Shown piece after piece: positions 1 through 10,800 of a stretch of 64,000 nt of DNA. The notes beneath the pieces are model-generated. The model had not been told where the DNA came from, did no database searches, and worked only from the letters and a program-made list of their open reading frames with translations. Location: NCBI RefSeq assembly GCF_050436995.1, contig NC_134757.1:5716501-5780500 (forward strand), read 5' to 3'. The stretch comes from Anticarsia gemmatalis (taxonomy: Eukaryota > Arthropoda > Insecta > Lepidoptera > Erebidae). How positions within the stretch are numbered: position 1 is the stretch's first letter; every line of letters starts with the position of its first letter. A program made the translations under genes and the position numbers.

Positions 1-217
1 TGTAAAAAAAAAAGTTAATTTTGGTTGTTCAACAACGGAGTGCGGACGTGTGGGATTTTAGTAAAAAAAATAGTGTGCAACGGTGCGTTTGGCGGTAAGT
101 CTCTTTATGTTTTATGTGAACTTAAGGACACATAGATGTTTTGAGACATGAATCATAACATAAACTAATTATATTAATTACTAATTTGCTTTTTTTTATC
201 TATTAAATAGTTAAAAC

Positions 218-498
218 AGGGTGGACGCGAAGTGCTACACTGAATTTATTAAACTACCACTTTGCGTCCACGATGGACGCGAACTCATCCATTTACGTTT
301 TAGTTAGTTGTTTATTTTTAAGTGATTATAATATTAAAACGAATTGGGTTTTCGTTCATTTTGTCATTAAAGTTACACAATTGTAATACCCAATTTGCGT
401 CCACATTATTACGATTGTAGAAAAAGTAACAAAGATAGATCGAAACGTGGACGCACACTATTCCTATAGGCTATAATCTTGTAACAAATCGCGTCCGT
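218..498. repeat. Cluster of GTGGACGCGA-type motifs, left flank of transposase remnant
   Basis: The 10-mer GTGGACGCGA, or its close form TGGACGCGAA, occurs at 221 and 274 on the plus strand. Its complement GCGTCCAC is at about 263 and 397, a GTGGACGC is at 447, and a related TCGCGTCC is near 488. A second cluster lies at 1609-1852, so the motifs bracket the transposase remnant. This looks like the subterminal repeat array of a DNA transposon (inference). The remainder of 1-629 is AT-rich and shows nothing else recognisable. Confidence 0.55.
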
Positions 499-629
499 CT
501 TTATTAAATAATCGCTTTATTTTTTGTAAAATACTGATAATAGGATGAATATTAATATTTTATTTTATTCAGTATTTTAAATCTAGTAGGTCCATTAAAT
601 GTTTTCTATAATTCTTTTTTCTGTTTAAG

Positions 630-1240
630 ATGAGTTCTTTAGAGTCAAACAAGAAGAAGGAAAAGGAAACTTATACAGAAGAAGATTTGAAGAAAGCTCT
701 AAGCGACATTCGAGAGAAAAAGAAATCTGTAAGTCAAGTATGTAAAGATTATGGAATTCCCAAGACCACAATATTGGATAAAATCAGTGGGCGCTGACCA
801 GATGGAGTGAAGAAACCGGGACCAGAACCAACGCTAAGTGTAGATGGTGAAAAAAAGGTAGTTGAATGGCTTCTCAACACATCCAAATGTGGATTCCCAG
901 TGAAAAAACAGGAATTATTGGATACTGTTCAGAAAATCATTCGAGACGGGGAGATTAAAAATAAATTCAAAGATGACCGTCCAGGTCAAAGTGGATTGAA
1001 ATTTTTTTGGCCAGAAATAAAGAATAATCGCTTAAGAATGCGGAGGGCATTAATAAAGCTAGAGCCCTAGTAACAGAAGAATCAATCAGATTGTGGTTTA
1101 GAGAACTTGAATAATATTTGGAAAGTATGAATCAGAAAGATATTTTAAGTGATCCAAAATGAATTTTCAATGGAGACGAAAGCGGTTTTGCTTTCTGTCC
1201 AAAAACAGGAAAAGATTTAGGTCCAAGAGATTTTTTTAAT
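630..1240 (+). pseudogene. Decayed pogo/Tigger-type transposase (CENP-B-like HTH plus start of DDE domain)
   Basis: From the ATG at 630 the reading frame gives a Lys/Glu-rich start and then a Psq-type helix-turn-helix (KKSVSQVCKDYGIPKTTI). An in-frame TGA follows at 795-797. The same frame continues from 798 through a conserved PGPEPTLS linker and a CENP-B-like helical region (EKKVVEWLLN, GFPVKKQELL), and stops at 1068. A frame shift near 1055-1065 then picks up VTEESIRLWF and, after two more stops, FNGDESGF, which resembles the first catalytic Asp block of the DDE domain in pogo/Tigger transposases. Nothing of the later DDE residues is seen before a Helitron insertion at 1306. The gene is broken by at least three stops and one frame shift and cannot make transposase. 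The family call rests on motif resemblance; exact family is uncertain. Confidence 0.75.
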
Positions 1241-1305
1241 AATTAGGTATATTCTTAAATAAATAAATTAATAAGATCTAGTGTTTCTTTACATTTCTTT
1301 AATAA

Positions 1306-1568
1306 CTAGCTGACCCGCGCAACTTCGCTTGCGTCACCTAAGAGAATGGGGCAAAATTTTTCCCGTTTTTGTAACATTTTTCGTTGCTAATCCGCTCCTA
1401 ATGACCGTAGCGTGATGTTATATAGCCTATAGCCTTCCTCGATAAATGGGCTATCTAACACTGAAAGAATTTCTCAAATCGGACCAGCTGTTCCTGAGAT
1501 TAGCGCGTTCAAACAAACAAACAAACAAACAAACAAACAAACAAACAAACTCTTCAGCTTTATTATAT
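1306..1568 (-). mobile_element. Non-autonomous Helitron, copy 1 (5' terminus truncated)
   Basis: Read on the minus strand the element ends in GGGTCAGCTAG (CTAG fits the Helitron CTRR rule). Just before it lies a hairpin CGCAA-GCGAAG-TTGCG. A long (GTTT)n tract and an AAAGCTGAAGAG block lie near the 5' side. The expected 5' terminus TCTATACTAATATTATAAAG is incomplete because similarity stops at about 1568. The flanks carry a 13-bp direct repeat, ATTTCTTTAATAA, at 1293-1305 and 1567-1579, which Helitrons do not normally produce. Confidence 0.75.
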
Positions 1569-1608
1569 TTCTTTAATAATATCACCCCCTCATACCTTTT
1601 CTTAGCTG

Positions 1609-1852
1609 GTGGACGCGAAATGGTCCCAGGGTGGACGCAATTTGGATTTTGTGGACGAAAAGTAGGTGAAAAGCCTAATTCTGTGGTTTGCCTTTTCTTA
1701 AAAAAAACTCATGATGTTACAAACGAAATTGAAAGTTAATATTAAACTAGACTATATAGTCACCACATTACATAATTTTTTAAATTGAAACTAGTGCTGC
1801 AACATTTTTGTTTTCTCCCTCAAACTTCCTAACTGCACTAAATGGACGCGAA
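1609..1852. repeat. Cluster of GTGGACGCGA-type motifs, right flank of transposase remnant
   Basis: GTGGACGCGA at 1609, GTGGACGCAA at 1631, GTGGACGAAA at 1651 and TGGACGCGAA at about 1843 repeat the motif of 218-498. CAGGGTGGACGC occurs both here (about 1628) and at 218, so the same unit marks both sides of the remnant. The open frame at 1446-1739 that overlaps this stretch is made of Helitron and repeat sequence and is not a gene. Confidence 0.5.
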
Positions 1853-2123
1853 CAGGCGAAATGACCCTATGTGCTGTAATCAACTCGTAATCGCGTCGAA
1901 ACATGGGAATTTTTATGGGGTGATGCCACTTAGCTAGGCCAGCACTTTTCTAGCCAATCACGGGGACAAAGTTACCTTTGAAGCATCTAGTTCAAAAGCT
2001 TACTTTGTTTTATTTATCGTACATGTGCACTCAATGCGGGGAACTTACCGTAATATGCATTAATATCGTCAATACTTCTTCATTGACATAGCATAATTGA
2101 TGTTTTTTTTTCATGTATTTTTT

Positions 2124-2170
2124 GTGTCCCATTGCTGGGCAAAGGCCTCTCGTTTTTCCTTCCAAAATTC
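2124..2170 (+). repeat. Lepidopteran repeat fragment (TCCCAYTGCTGGGC core)
   Basis: GTGTCCCATTGCTGGGCAAA followed by GGCCTCTCGTTTTTCCTTCC. The same core recurs at 36785 and 62961. This block is common through lepidopteran genomes as a piece of a dispersed retroelement or SINE; the exact family is not assigned. Confidence 0.6.
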
Positions 2171-4044
2171 CCGTATCTTGCTCAATCAATATAAAACGTT
2201 ACTCCACAAAAAAAGGAATTTGATCAAGATAAGAAACATCATCTGTACATGGCATCCAGCCCATTAACAACATTTTTGGCAGTGTATTAAGAGGTTACAC
2301 CTCATAAGTGCATTGCGGAATACTGGTAAAATGTTTTCAAGTCAGTGTACACCTACATATCACTGTAACGACCACTCAATACCGCATTGTGGATTGAATT
2401 TATATTGACCACAGGGCATTTTCTCTCTTAACGCCACCAACTTGGACGTAATGTTCTACTCACATATTTATTTTTGAAATGCGTGCAAACTTTACAGTGT
2501 TTTAGTTTTGAAGTTATACCTTTATTAAAACAATCAAATATATAAGAATAAATAATAAATTTTACCCATTAATGTCTCACTGCCGGTCAATTGCTGATTG
2601 GAGAAATTGCATAGGTACATTCAAGAACTCTTTTGAAGAACTCCATAATAAGGCTATTTTTTTATAAATTATATTTAAAAAATATTTTTTGAACGCGACA
2701 ATACAAGCCTTGAAACTTAAATAATAAAGCGGAACCCACAAACACAATTTCCAAAAACGTTTTCCAATTAGTTTTTATAACGAAAGTATTCAAATATAAT
2801 AGTAATAAAGTACAAGACTTTCCATTTTGTTCGCGTAGTTAAGCAATAACATTGCGTCTGCATTTCTCAGAACATTTAACTAGTGGGGTACCAGGAAAAA
2901 GCGTTTGCTTTCAAGTTCCAAGCCACAATTAACTTATATAGCCTAGAATTCCAAACGTTTGGTTGCAAGCAAATACTTAAAAACATCATGATTACACATT
3001 ATAAGAAAGTGAAATAGAATTTACTATTTATTATAATACAATTTTGTAAAAATCAAATGAAAATAAACAACTTTTTAGGTGCAGGCATCTTCCAAAACTC
3101 TTAAATAAATAATAAGAAAATCTTTTCTCATACTTATCATTTTTATATACCAAAAGCAGTACAAAAACCGATATCTTCTATCGACCTTGATAAATACTTA
3201 ATTAACCGTAGTCGATATAATTTGACATATTTATTTTTAATCAAGCTATCTTTAAAACAGCATAAGAATAAGTCAGAACCAAAATTAGACCTTTATACGA
3301 AAAGTGACAAAACTTCAGTAAAATCTAAGACATCGAACAGCAAGCAAAAAGAAATAACATGGCATCCAATTAAAGTGTCAGAGAGCGTTATATAAAGAGG
3401 CACATACAATGTACAGTATTAGAAATGTGTCGTGCGCGCCACCACATTCCCACCACGCGCGAACAATTTGCTCCACACGGCGCCAATTAAATTCATTTTT
3501 TAAACAAAGAACCACGACTCTGACCTTTCCAGCCTCTAATACCTTTATCTTAGAACTTAAATAAAGGGCCATTCTTTAAGGCGTAAGCCATAAAACGTGC
3601 AATAGACAGCTTATGCTTAGATATACTTTGTACGAGAATTTTACGTTGTTATATTTTATGGACTTGATAATAACACTGCTATATTTTAAAAAGGACGTAA
3701 CTAAAAGTTAATCATAAAGGATTTTTATTTGGGTTTGTTTTCGTTAATACTTTCACGAACTCAAAGAAAGTTAAACACTTTACACACTGAAGACCACGAC
3801 TGTAAAAGTTGATGAGCAAATGAAAAAAGGTACATAGTGCAAACATGTTAAACATTGCTTCAAAGGTGTTCACACGTGCTAAAGAAGCGAGTCTAATGAG
3901 AGATTTTAATTATATGTTACATGTTAAGGCTCGAGGAGCATCGCAATTTGCAAGTGAAATATAAATGGGAGAACATAGACTGGTTGGTTATTGGCTCTCT
4001 AACGCTGATAGTGGGTTCAATAGACGTGGCTGGATGCGGCGTCC

Positions 4045-4113
4045 GCGCATGCGCGCCTAACGAACGAGATGCGCACGCTACGATAAAACAGTGCATTTCA
4101 ATAGCGCATGCGT
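4045..4113. promoter_or_regulatory. Two NRF-1/Ewg-type palindromes
   Basis: GCGCATGCGC at 4045-4054 and GCGCATGCGT at 4104-4113 sit in a CpG-rich patch within AT-rich DNA. NRF-1 (Erect wing in Drosophila) binds this palindrome at promoters. No coding exon is recognised nearby, so a remote or non-coding first exon is possible (inference). Confidence 0.4.
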
Positions 4114-5641
4114 GGATTCCCGCAATACACTGCGCTCTGCGACACTTACACTCACCCTCGTATCATATTTATTGCGATTGTGTAAGATATTGTCCGCAAC
4201 TTAGAAATGAGGACACTCGTGTAACTCGATCGTATCTTCACAATAAACTACATGTCTTTTTTATCAAAGATTAAAAGAATAATAGCACAAGATCCAGTTA
4301 ATGATACGAGTGCAAAGGCTTTAAATAGCAGTATATTAGGTGGCATGGACTCTGCTATTAATGTGAGCTGTAGTGACAAGTTTATTGCGCTATCCAGGAT
4401 TTTAAGTAGTATCTTTAGAATGACACAAAAGAAGACACGTCAATCAAAGACTTCCAATTATAGAATAGATGATTTCACCGAGGCCTCGCAAAGAACGGCT
4501 ATAAAAACTATATTTTTGTATTTTGCTTAAATGGGTTCAAATAGTTAACTGGTGAAGTAACAGGCGGACAGACAAATCCATCTTGGCACTTTTATTATTG
4601 GTTGTGAGTCTTAAAGAGCTAAGGGGCTCTCCGTGTTTACTATTACTGGTCGGACTAATAATACGTCTGGTCTTTTATTGGAATAAATGTTACACTTGGA
4701 TTGAAACCACAAATGCAAAATTAACTTTTTGTTGTACACAATAGAGCGCTCGTTGCGGGAACGCGAGTTGTTTGTGATCGCACAGGAAATCGTTTTATGC
4801 CTCGCTTGATTACGCACTGAGGGTAACGTCAGGAGTATCCTTTTCTCAACGTTCAATAAACATAAAATTCTATGAAACCAAAACAAGTTTTATTAACGAA
4901 GACACAGAATTGTCTTTAGACATAACTAACTTATTTTTAATAAATAAATTTCACTTCAACATCGTCGATAATATAATTTCTACGAAAAATATTGTCTTTT
5001 CTTAGACATGGATCAGCAATAATTTATTCTAGCCCAGTTCCAATTTTTTCAGAGTTTCACGTGGGAAACGACAGCTTACCACCGCTACTTAAAGCTACAG
5101 GTCTCCAATTAGTCTCAAGAAAGAGATCAGGCAATTAGCCCACAAGTCAATAATGATCAAAAGATTATATAAATATTTACACTTAAGTACAATATACTTA
5201 CTCATAATGAATATTCAACAAGATATTTACAATAAGCATATTTTTTGTGTTCTACATTTACTCAACAATAACAGTTCAATGAGATAATTAAACAAGGTAG
5301 ATACTTCATTATTTTTAAATTAATAAACCATATCCATTAGCACACAATCTGTACAAAAAATAGTTTGACATTTTATCATTTTATAACCCTAGCTAATTAC
5401 TAGGTTGTATAAATTGAAGTGGTCGAACGAGATCAGAGCGTACTATGTGCAATTACAATGAGAATCAGTAGCCGTACAAGCTGTCAAATTAATACCACCA
5501 GATATAATCAGAAGCTATTGAAAAAGCATTTAAAACTTGATGTGTTTATTAAATTGTCGTAAGTTATTTATGAGCGCACGAACACTCGTGCCCGCTGTAA
5601 TTATTGCAAGCTCCACGCTCATTTCTCACCTCGCTAAAAGT

Positions 5642-6119
5642 AGATGCCATCAAAAACATTCTGTAAAAACCTCAAGTCTCGCCGTAAAAAGTTGTGAGAT
5701 CTATATAATACCAAGTCGATTAATCTATTCAGTCTCTACTTTAAGGACCTTCTGTCTTAAGTTATTACGTATGTTATTATCATGCCAATTAAAAAAAAAT
5801 ACCTGTAAAACAAATAGACCGACCTGGCCATCACATGATTTAATTATTAGTATGTATCACACTACACAGCACGACGAGAAGAAGTTAATGCTCCTGAAAT
5901 GTCAATGGCGAATTTGTGTTTTCTTGCGATGACCAAGTCGATCTATTTGTTTGAAAGGTATTTTTTTTTTAATTGGCATGATAATAACATACGTAATAAC
6001 TTAAGACAGAAGGTCCTTAAAGTAGAGACTGAATAGATTAATCGACTTGGTATTATATAGATCTCACAACTTTTTACGGCGAGACTTGAGGTTTTTACAG
6101 AATGTTTTTGATGGCATCT
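5642..6119. repeat. Long hairpin / foldback element, about 195-bp inverted arms
   Basis: Left arm 5642-5835 and right arm 5925-6119 are inverted copies separated by an 89-bp spacer. The outer part of the arms is almost identical. The inner roughly 30 bp differ by several C/T and A/G changes. Part of the arm is open in both orientations, which gives two open frames on opposite strands with the same translation; this is a repeat artefact, not two genes. No transposase and no clear target-site duplication were found. Confidence 0.8.
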
Positions 6120-6349
6120 CACTTCTTTTTGTAGAGCGAACATAAGTCCAATTTGTATGGAAAGACGTTTTTTTTTCATAATTCAACATATTTTCCTTTG
6201 GAAATGTTGTTCAGTTTCATGGGGTAAACACCCTTACCCACCCTTAACCCCCTCCCGTTATGCCTCATATAGTAGGTACCTATTTACACCTATTTATTTT
6301 ATTTTCTACAGCAATAATAATTCATTAACTGCAAATGTAACCTTGTAAT

Positions 6350-6800
6350 CTTATACATTTATATGGGATTACAAAGTTATTGTTGCAGTTGGTGTATTTA
6401 GAAAACTGGACCGAAATTACAAAATATTAAATTTTTCCCATGATTAAGACACTAAACCCTATTTGTATTCTAAATTTTAAGCTTCTAAGTCTGCTAGAAG
6501 TACCTTAGACTTTTGATGATCGGTGAGTCAGTGAGTCAGTGAATCAGTGAGTGACAAAATTCAAAATTTTAACAAGTTGTCATTCTTAAACTACTGGTTC
6601 AAATTGACTGAAATTTTAAATATACCGTGTTTATACAATGACTAATTAGTTGCTGAAAATCCAGGCTTCTTGTTTTATCCACAACGAAATTATAGGGGTG
6701 TCAAAAATAGCCCGAATTGCTTCGAGAAAAGGATGTTACGGCCGTGCCGCTTTTTTTTTGCTCGACTTGCGGGGGCACTTCCGTGCCCCCAGATTAATGT
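6350..6800. repeat. Unclassified dispersed-repeat-like segment with GTGAGTCA tandem and GC hairpin
   Basis: Contains about four tandem copies of GTGAGTCA at 6523-6554 and a perfect GC-rich hairpin at 6771-6790 (GGGGGCAC, loop TTCC, GTGCCCCC) next to a T9 tract. The composition differs sharply from the surroundings and resembles repeats seen widely in Lepidoptera, but the family is not assigned. Confidence 0.4.
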
Positions 6801-7421
6801 TGTATTATTAAAATGCACTTCTACACTCTAACTACGGTGAGACTAAGCATACATAAGCTTTGTATAGGTTTATTAGCTAAACTTTTTTTATTAAGATTCC
6901 TACAGTACCGACGACGTGTTCGTGTCTAGCTGAGTGATGAGAACATTAAAATTTGATACGGTTTTCAATCTTGATTTCATGCTTATAATCGGAGGTAGTT
7001 ATCCGAAGATAGAACTACGATTAAGATTATTGTGATATTCTTAAACGCATCCGCACAGCCGACGGTCCCACGAGGACATGGGTGCATAATTACACCAGCA
7101 TAGCCGTAATTATGGTCCAAGCACTGCATAATCGATCTTACGCAATTAAACAAATGGGCAGGTGAACCAGTCCTGTTGAGTCCTTATAAAATTTCTTGTT
7201 CCGCGTGAGATTGCCACAATCACATCTTTTTATAGAGAAACAAGTCGCGCTTAGAGGAGCGTTCACGTCGCCTAGTCGCAAAAGAAAAATCATAAGTACA
7301 AACTGGTATAGAAAACTAGATTTCCACGTCTGCTAGCGTTTAGAACGATTAGCCGCAAGGTACGCATTGTTGATACGCTATCAGCTGATCCCGCGCAGTC
7401 CGCCATGGTAGCGCGTCCGGA

Positions 7422-7431
7422 GCGCATGCGC
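7422..7431. promoter_or_regulatory. NRF-1/Ewg-type palindrome in promoter of GT92 gene
   Basis: A perfect GCGCATGCGC lies 114 bp upstream of the ATG at 7545, inside a GC-rich island (about 7385-7480). Position and motif fit a TATA-less housekeeping promoter for the glycosyltransferase gene. Confidence 0.5.
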
Positions 7432-7544
7432 GCCGCGCCGCCTCCACACCCGCACACCACGCGCGATCACGCGACTAACCACTTCCTGCACTAACACTCC
7501 GATGACATTATTTAATCAATTACCGTAATGGCATAATCAATAAA

Positions 7545-7805
7545 ATGCCGACCAACGGGAGGAAGTTTGTGCGTGTTGTGAAGTTTTTACTGGCTGGTGT
7601 GACAATTTTCTGCCTCAGTTGGATAGCCAGTGTCAGCGAGTGGAACGCGACCGTGCGATGGACTAGTAGACCAAATAACGTAGACATAAACATGTCTACC
7701 ATGAGAACAATTGTGGCGTACTCTGAGAAAAAGCAAGCGGAGATGAACAGACCAATGCCTGTCACCTGCGACAGACTGCCAGTTTTCCCGAAACTAAGAC
7801 TATTT
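7545..7805 (+). CDS. GT92 gene exon 1 (signal anchor and stem)
   Basis: Encodes 87 residues: start MPTNGRKF, a hydrophobic stretch with LLAGVTIFCLSWIA, then a stem with possible N-glycosylation sites (NAT, NMS). It ends in phase 0 at TTT|GTTAGC, which matches the phase 0 start of the exon at 20605. The frame runs on into intron sequence to 7844. Confidence 0.7.
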
Positions 7806-10800
7806 GTTAGCATTTTTTTTTATACTCCTACAATTTTACGATGAGGAAAAAAATATACAATACAAATACATTTACTTATAAAACATAGCATAATAATAAT
7901 AACAAAGCATAAAAATAAATCTTTTTTTGCATCAAAATCACTAAAAGAAGTATAACATTTCCCACTAAAAGCTGCAAAGTGACGCAATGGCAGGTATAAT
8001 ATAACTTTACGATGCCGCATCCAACGTTACGAGGATGTTAATGATCACATTACGTAAAATATGGCGAGCAGATAATTCAATAAAATGAATAATTAAAAGA
8101 TTTTTGTATTAATAAACGGCAACTGCTTAGCATAATATAATAATAAATGTAAATCTATAAACAGGTGGAGCTATAGGGATATTTCAAATGGAAATGAGGT
8201 AGGTACCTAACTTCCCGGCAAATACAGATGCTGACAGAATTACAAATTGCCAACAAATTAATATGTCGATAACAATTTATGATGCAACAAATGTGTTTGA
8301 AATGGATATGCATATATTATGTCTTCTAAAAGGCCGATAGAATTATGTCATGTCTAGAAATATCCAGTGACAAACCGTTTCAAAATACTTTCAACTTTAT
8401 TTGTTAATCCACGTTAAGAAATCACTTACTTTGGTTTATTTTTTTGGTCCTTCATCGCCCCCACATTCGTCACCAAAACTGCAGTATTGTTTCTACACCC
8501 ACATCTCAATCATTTATTATCATAACTCCAAAACGAATTCATCCAAAAAGCAGATTAAGTCTAGATACATAAAAATCATCTTAACTTGAAATGTTTGTTA
8601 AAATTTTCAAGTATACAAATGAAAGTAAACGCTGAAAATCAATAGAAATTTACTTACAATCAACCGCAATTATTGTATTAGCATCTGAAACGCATTAATC
8701 AAATATTATCGATCCTCCATCACTTATAGATAAGCTCACCCCAACATCATTGTAGAAAAATGCAAATTTGTTGCAATTCCTTTACAATTTTCACACGCAC
8801 TTACCGCGTTGGCAAACTATTCATGATAACGAACGACTATAATAAGCTCCATTAAAGTTTTTTCTTTGCCTACTGTAATTTCCATTTATTAATTTAAAAC
8901 ACCGTTAAAACATTCGCAACGCGCGCAATGTAATATAGCTCATTTGCTCGTATGCAAATACACAGACAAGAATGGATGGGAAAACACATATCCGAGAAAT
9001 ACGATGTATTGTCGCGACTACTTAGTATGCAGCAATACTTCCTGTTGCACACCCAGCCTCTAGTGCTATTTTTACAATGTACCGTAAATTGATCCATGTA
9101 TCACGTCTTCATACCTGAGAGCTTAGGTGGTTGAATTCTTCCAATATTACGAAGGCATCAAGATAAAGTCAAAATATAGGGTACTATGGTAAAATTCACC
9201 AAACATGCCTATCACAGCAATCTTTAAAATTAATTTACATGCACGCAACTACAGCCTTACTTTTTTCTGAAAAAAGTCGATGTAAGATATGCGTAACGTT
9301 TGCAATTAATTCGTAATTACTTGCTACTTTTAACTTTTCATAGGATCACGATGGAACGTAACACTGGAAGATAAAATAATATGCATTTATACTTGGCACA
9401 TAGATACAAAACGTATCTTCTCTTATTTCTCACGTCATCTAAACAAAATGATAGCTATAAACAAATTGCCGGGGATATGAATCTGGTGGTATCGCACAAA
9501 CGGCGATAGCCCCCGCACAGCGCGAGCCCCGAATGGTTTTATTTCAACTCGTTTTGTGTAGCGATAATCTATTCCGATGCCGGTCACGAATGGAAAATAA
9601 ATCGAAATCAATATTCTCTACGGGCATTTCTAATAGTGCGGAGTATGCCGCCACTGGCCGCCAGCTTATACCCTATATACAAAGATAGACGCAGATACAC
9701 CGTGAATAGCACTAGTGCATAGTTCCGATACGGTAAATTGATTTACATGTATGGAGATATAAATAGGAAACCATTTCCGGTAAAGACCCGAGGTCAGTAA
9801 CTCTTCACACAGATGTAGATATCGGGAATTAACGCGAACACGCATTTTACCTTAAAATGCCTAACGTTTCGGCGCAGGTTGCACTCGCCGTGGTCCCAGG
9901 CAGACTGGAGCAGCGATGACAGGACTTCGTGTATATGAGGCGGACGAATGTCCATCCACCCTCATATTTTGATTTTTCCAACCGCCAACACACACTACAC
10001 TAACCGTGTCCCTATTCTGTGAGCTAACCGATTGCGAAACATAGCGAGGTTTTGTAACAGTAATCACTGGATTCCACGTCGCGGATAATTTGAAGCCGTC
10101 TTCCCGATTGAAATTTGGATGTTTCTTGATTTCGATCGCTTCACGAACAATCCTCGAGTAGAAATGTCGTTCAGTGGAGAGGACTTGAGGGCGATGGAAT
10201 TCAATCCAGTGATTAGTTCCTGCTTCGAGTAGATGTTCCGCAATGGCTGACTTGCTGATTTGACGGTTCTTAACAGCGGCGATATGTTCCTTGACCCTTT
10301 CAGCTATCGACCGCTTAGTCTGGCCTATGTAGGAACTACCGCAGCTGCAGTTGATCTTGTAGACACCTGGTGTTTGAAACGGTACGAGTACGAAAGACTG
10401 TATAAACCGAAGTCGCACCAACCACCGAAATTATATGGCCTGCCCAAAATACACAAGTCCAACGTACCACTGCGGCCTATCGTGAGTCAAATCGCCTCTC
10501 CTACTTACGACCTTGCAAAGTACGTTGCGTCAGTATTGCAGCCACTTGTGGGAAATACACCGTCTTTTGTGAAAGATTCGCGGCACTTCGTCCAGATTAT
10601 TAAGGACCTTAGATTGGAACCGGGCGATGTCATGGTGAGTTTTGACGTCGAGTCGCTCTTCACCAATGTTCCAATTAAGGAGTGTTTGGACGTGGTAAAG
10701 ACCAAGCTAGAGGACAACGAGATGCCGTTTAACTATATTGATCTTCTTAAAAACTGTTTGGACGGCAACTACTTCCTTTTCCAAGGCCAACATTACCTTC

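Larger units (their letters stand above)
1861..5641. other. Gene-poor stretch
   Basis: No exon with family resemblance and plausible splice sites was found on either strand. It holds the repeat fragment at 2124-2170 and the NRF-1-type palindromes at 4045-4113. The longest open frames (for example 3921-4274 and 4252-4530) have no recognisable motif. Confidence 0.5.

Noticed and set aside
1501..1553. CRISPR-like or functional tandem array of AAAC units
   Set aside because: It is the (GTTT)n microsatellite tract that belongs to the Helitron family.
3921..4274. 117-codon open frame in a CpG-rich patch
   Set aside because: No domain, no splice context and no family resemblance; the sequence is better explained as promoter-like DNA.
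5537..6179. Two open frames with shared sequence on opposite strands
   Set aside because: They are produced by the two arms of the hairpin 5642-6119 and have no protein family resemblance.
9861..10421. 186-codon minus-strand open frame with a GIY-YIG domain as an independent nuclease gene
   Set aside because: It is the inverted left arm of the Penelope-like element; its first residues are RT-region DNA read backwards.
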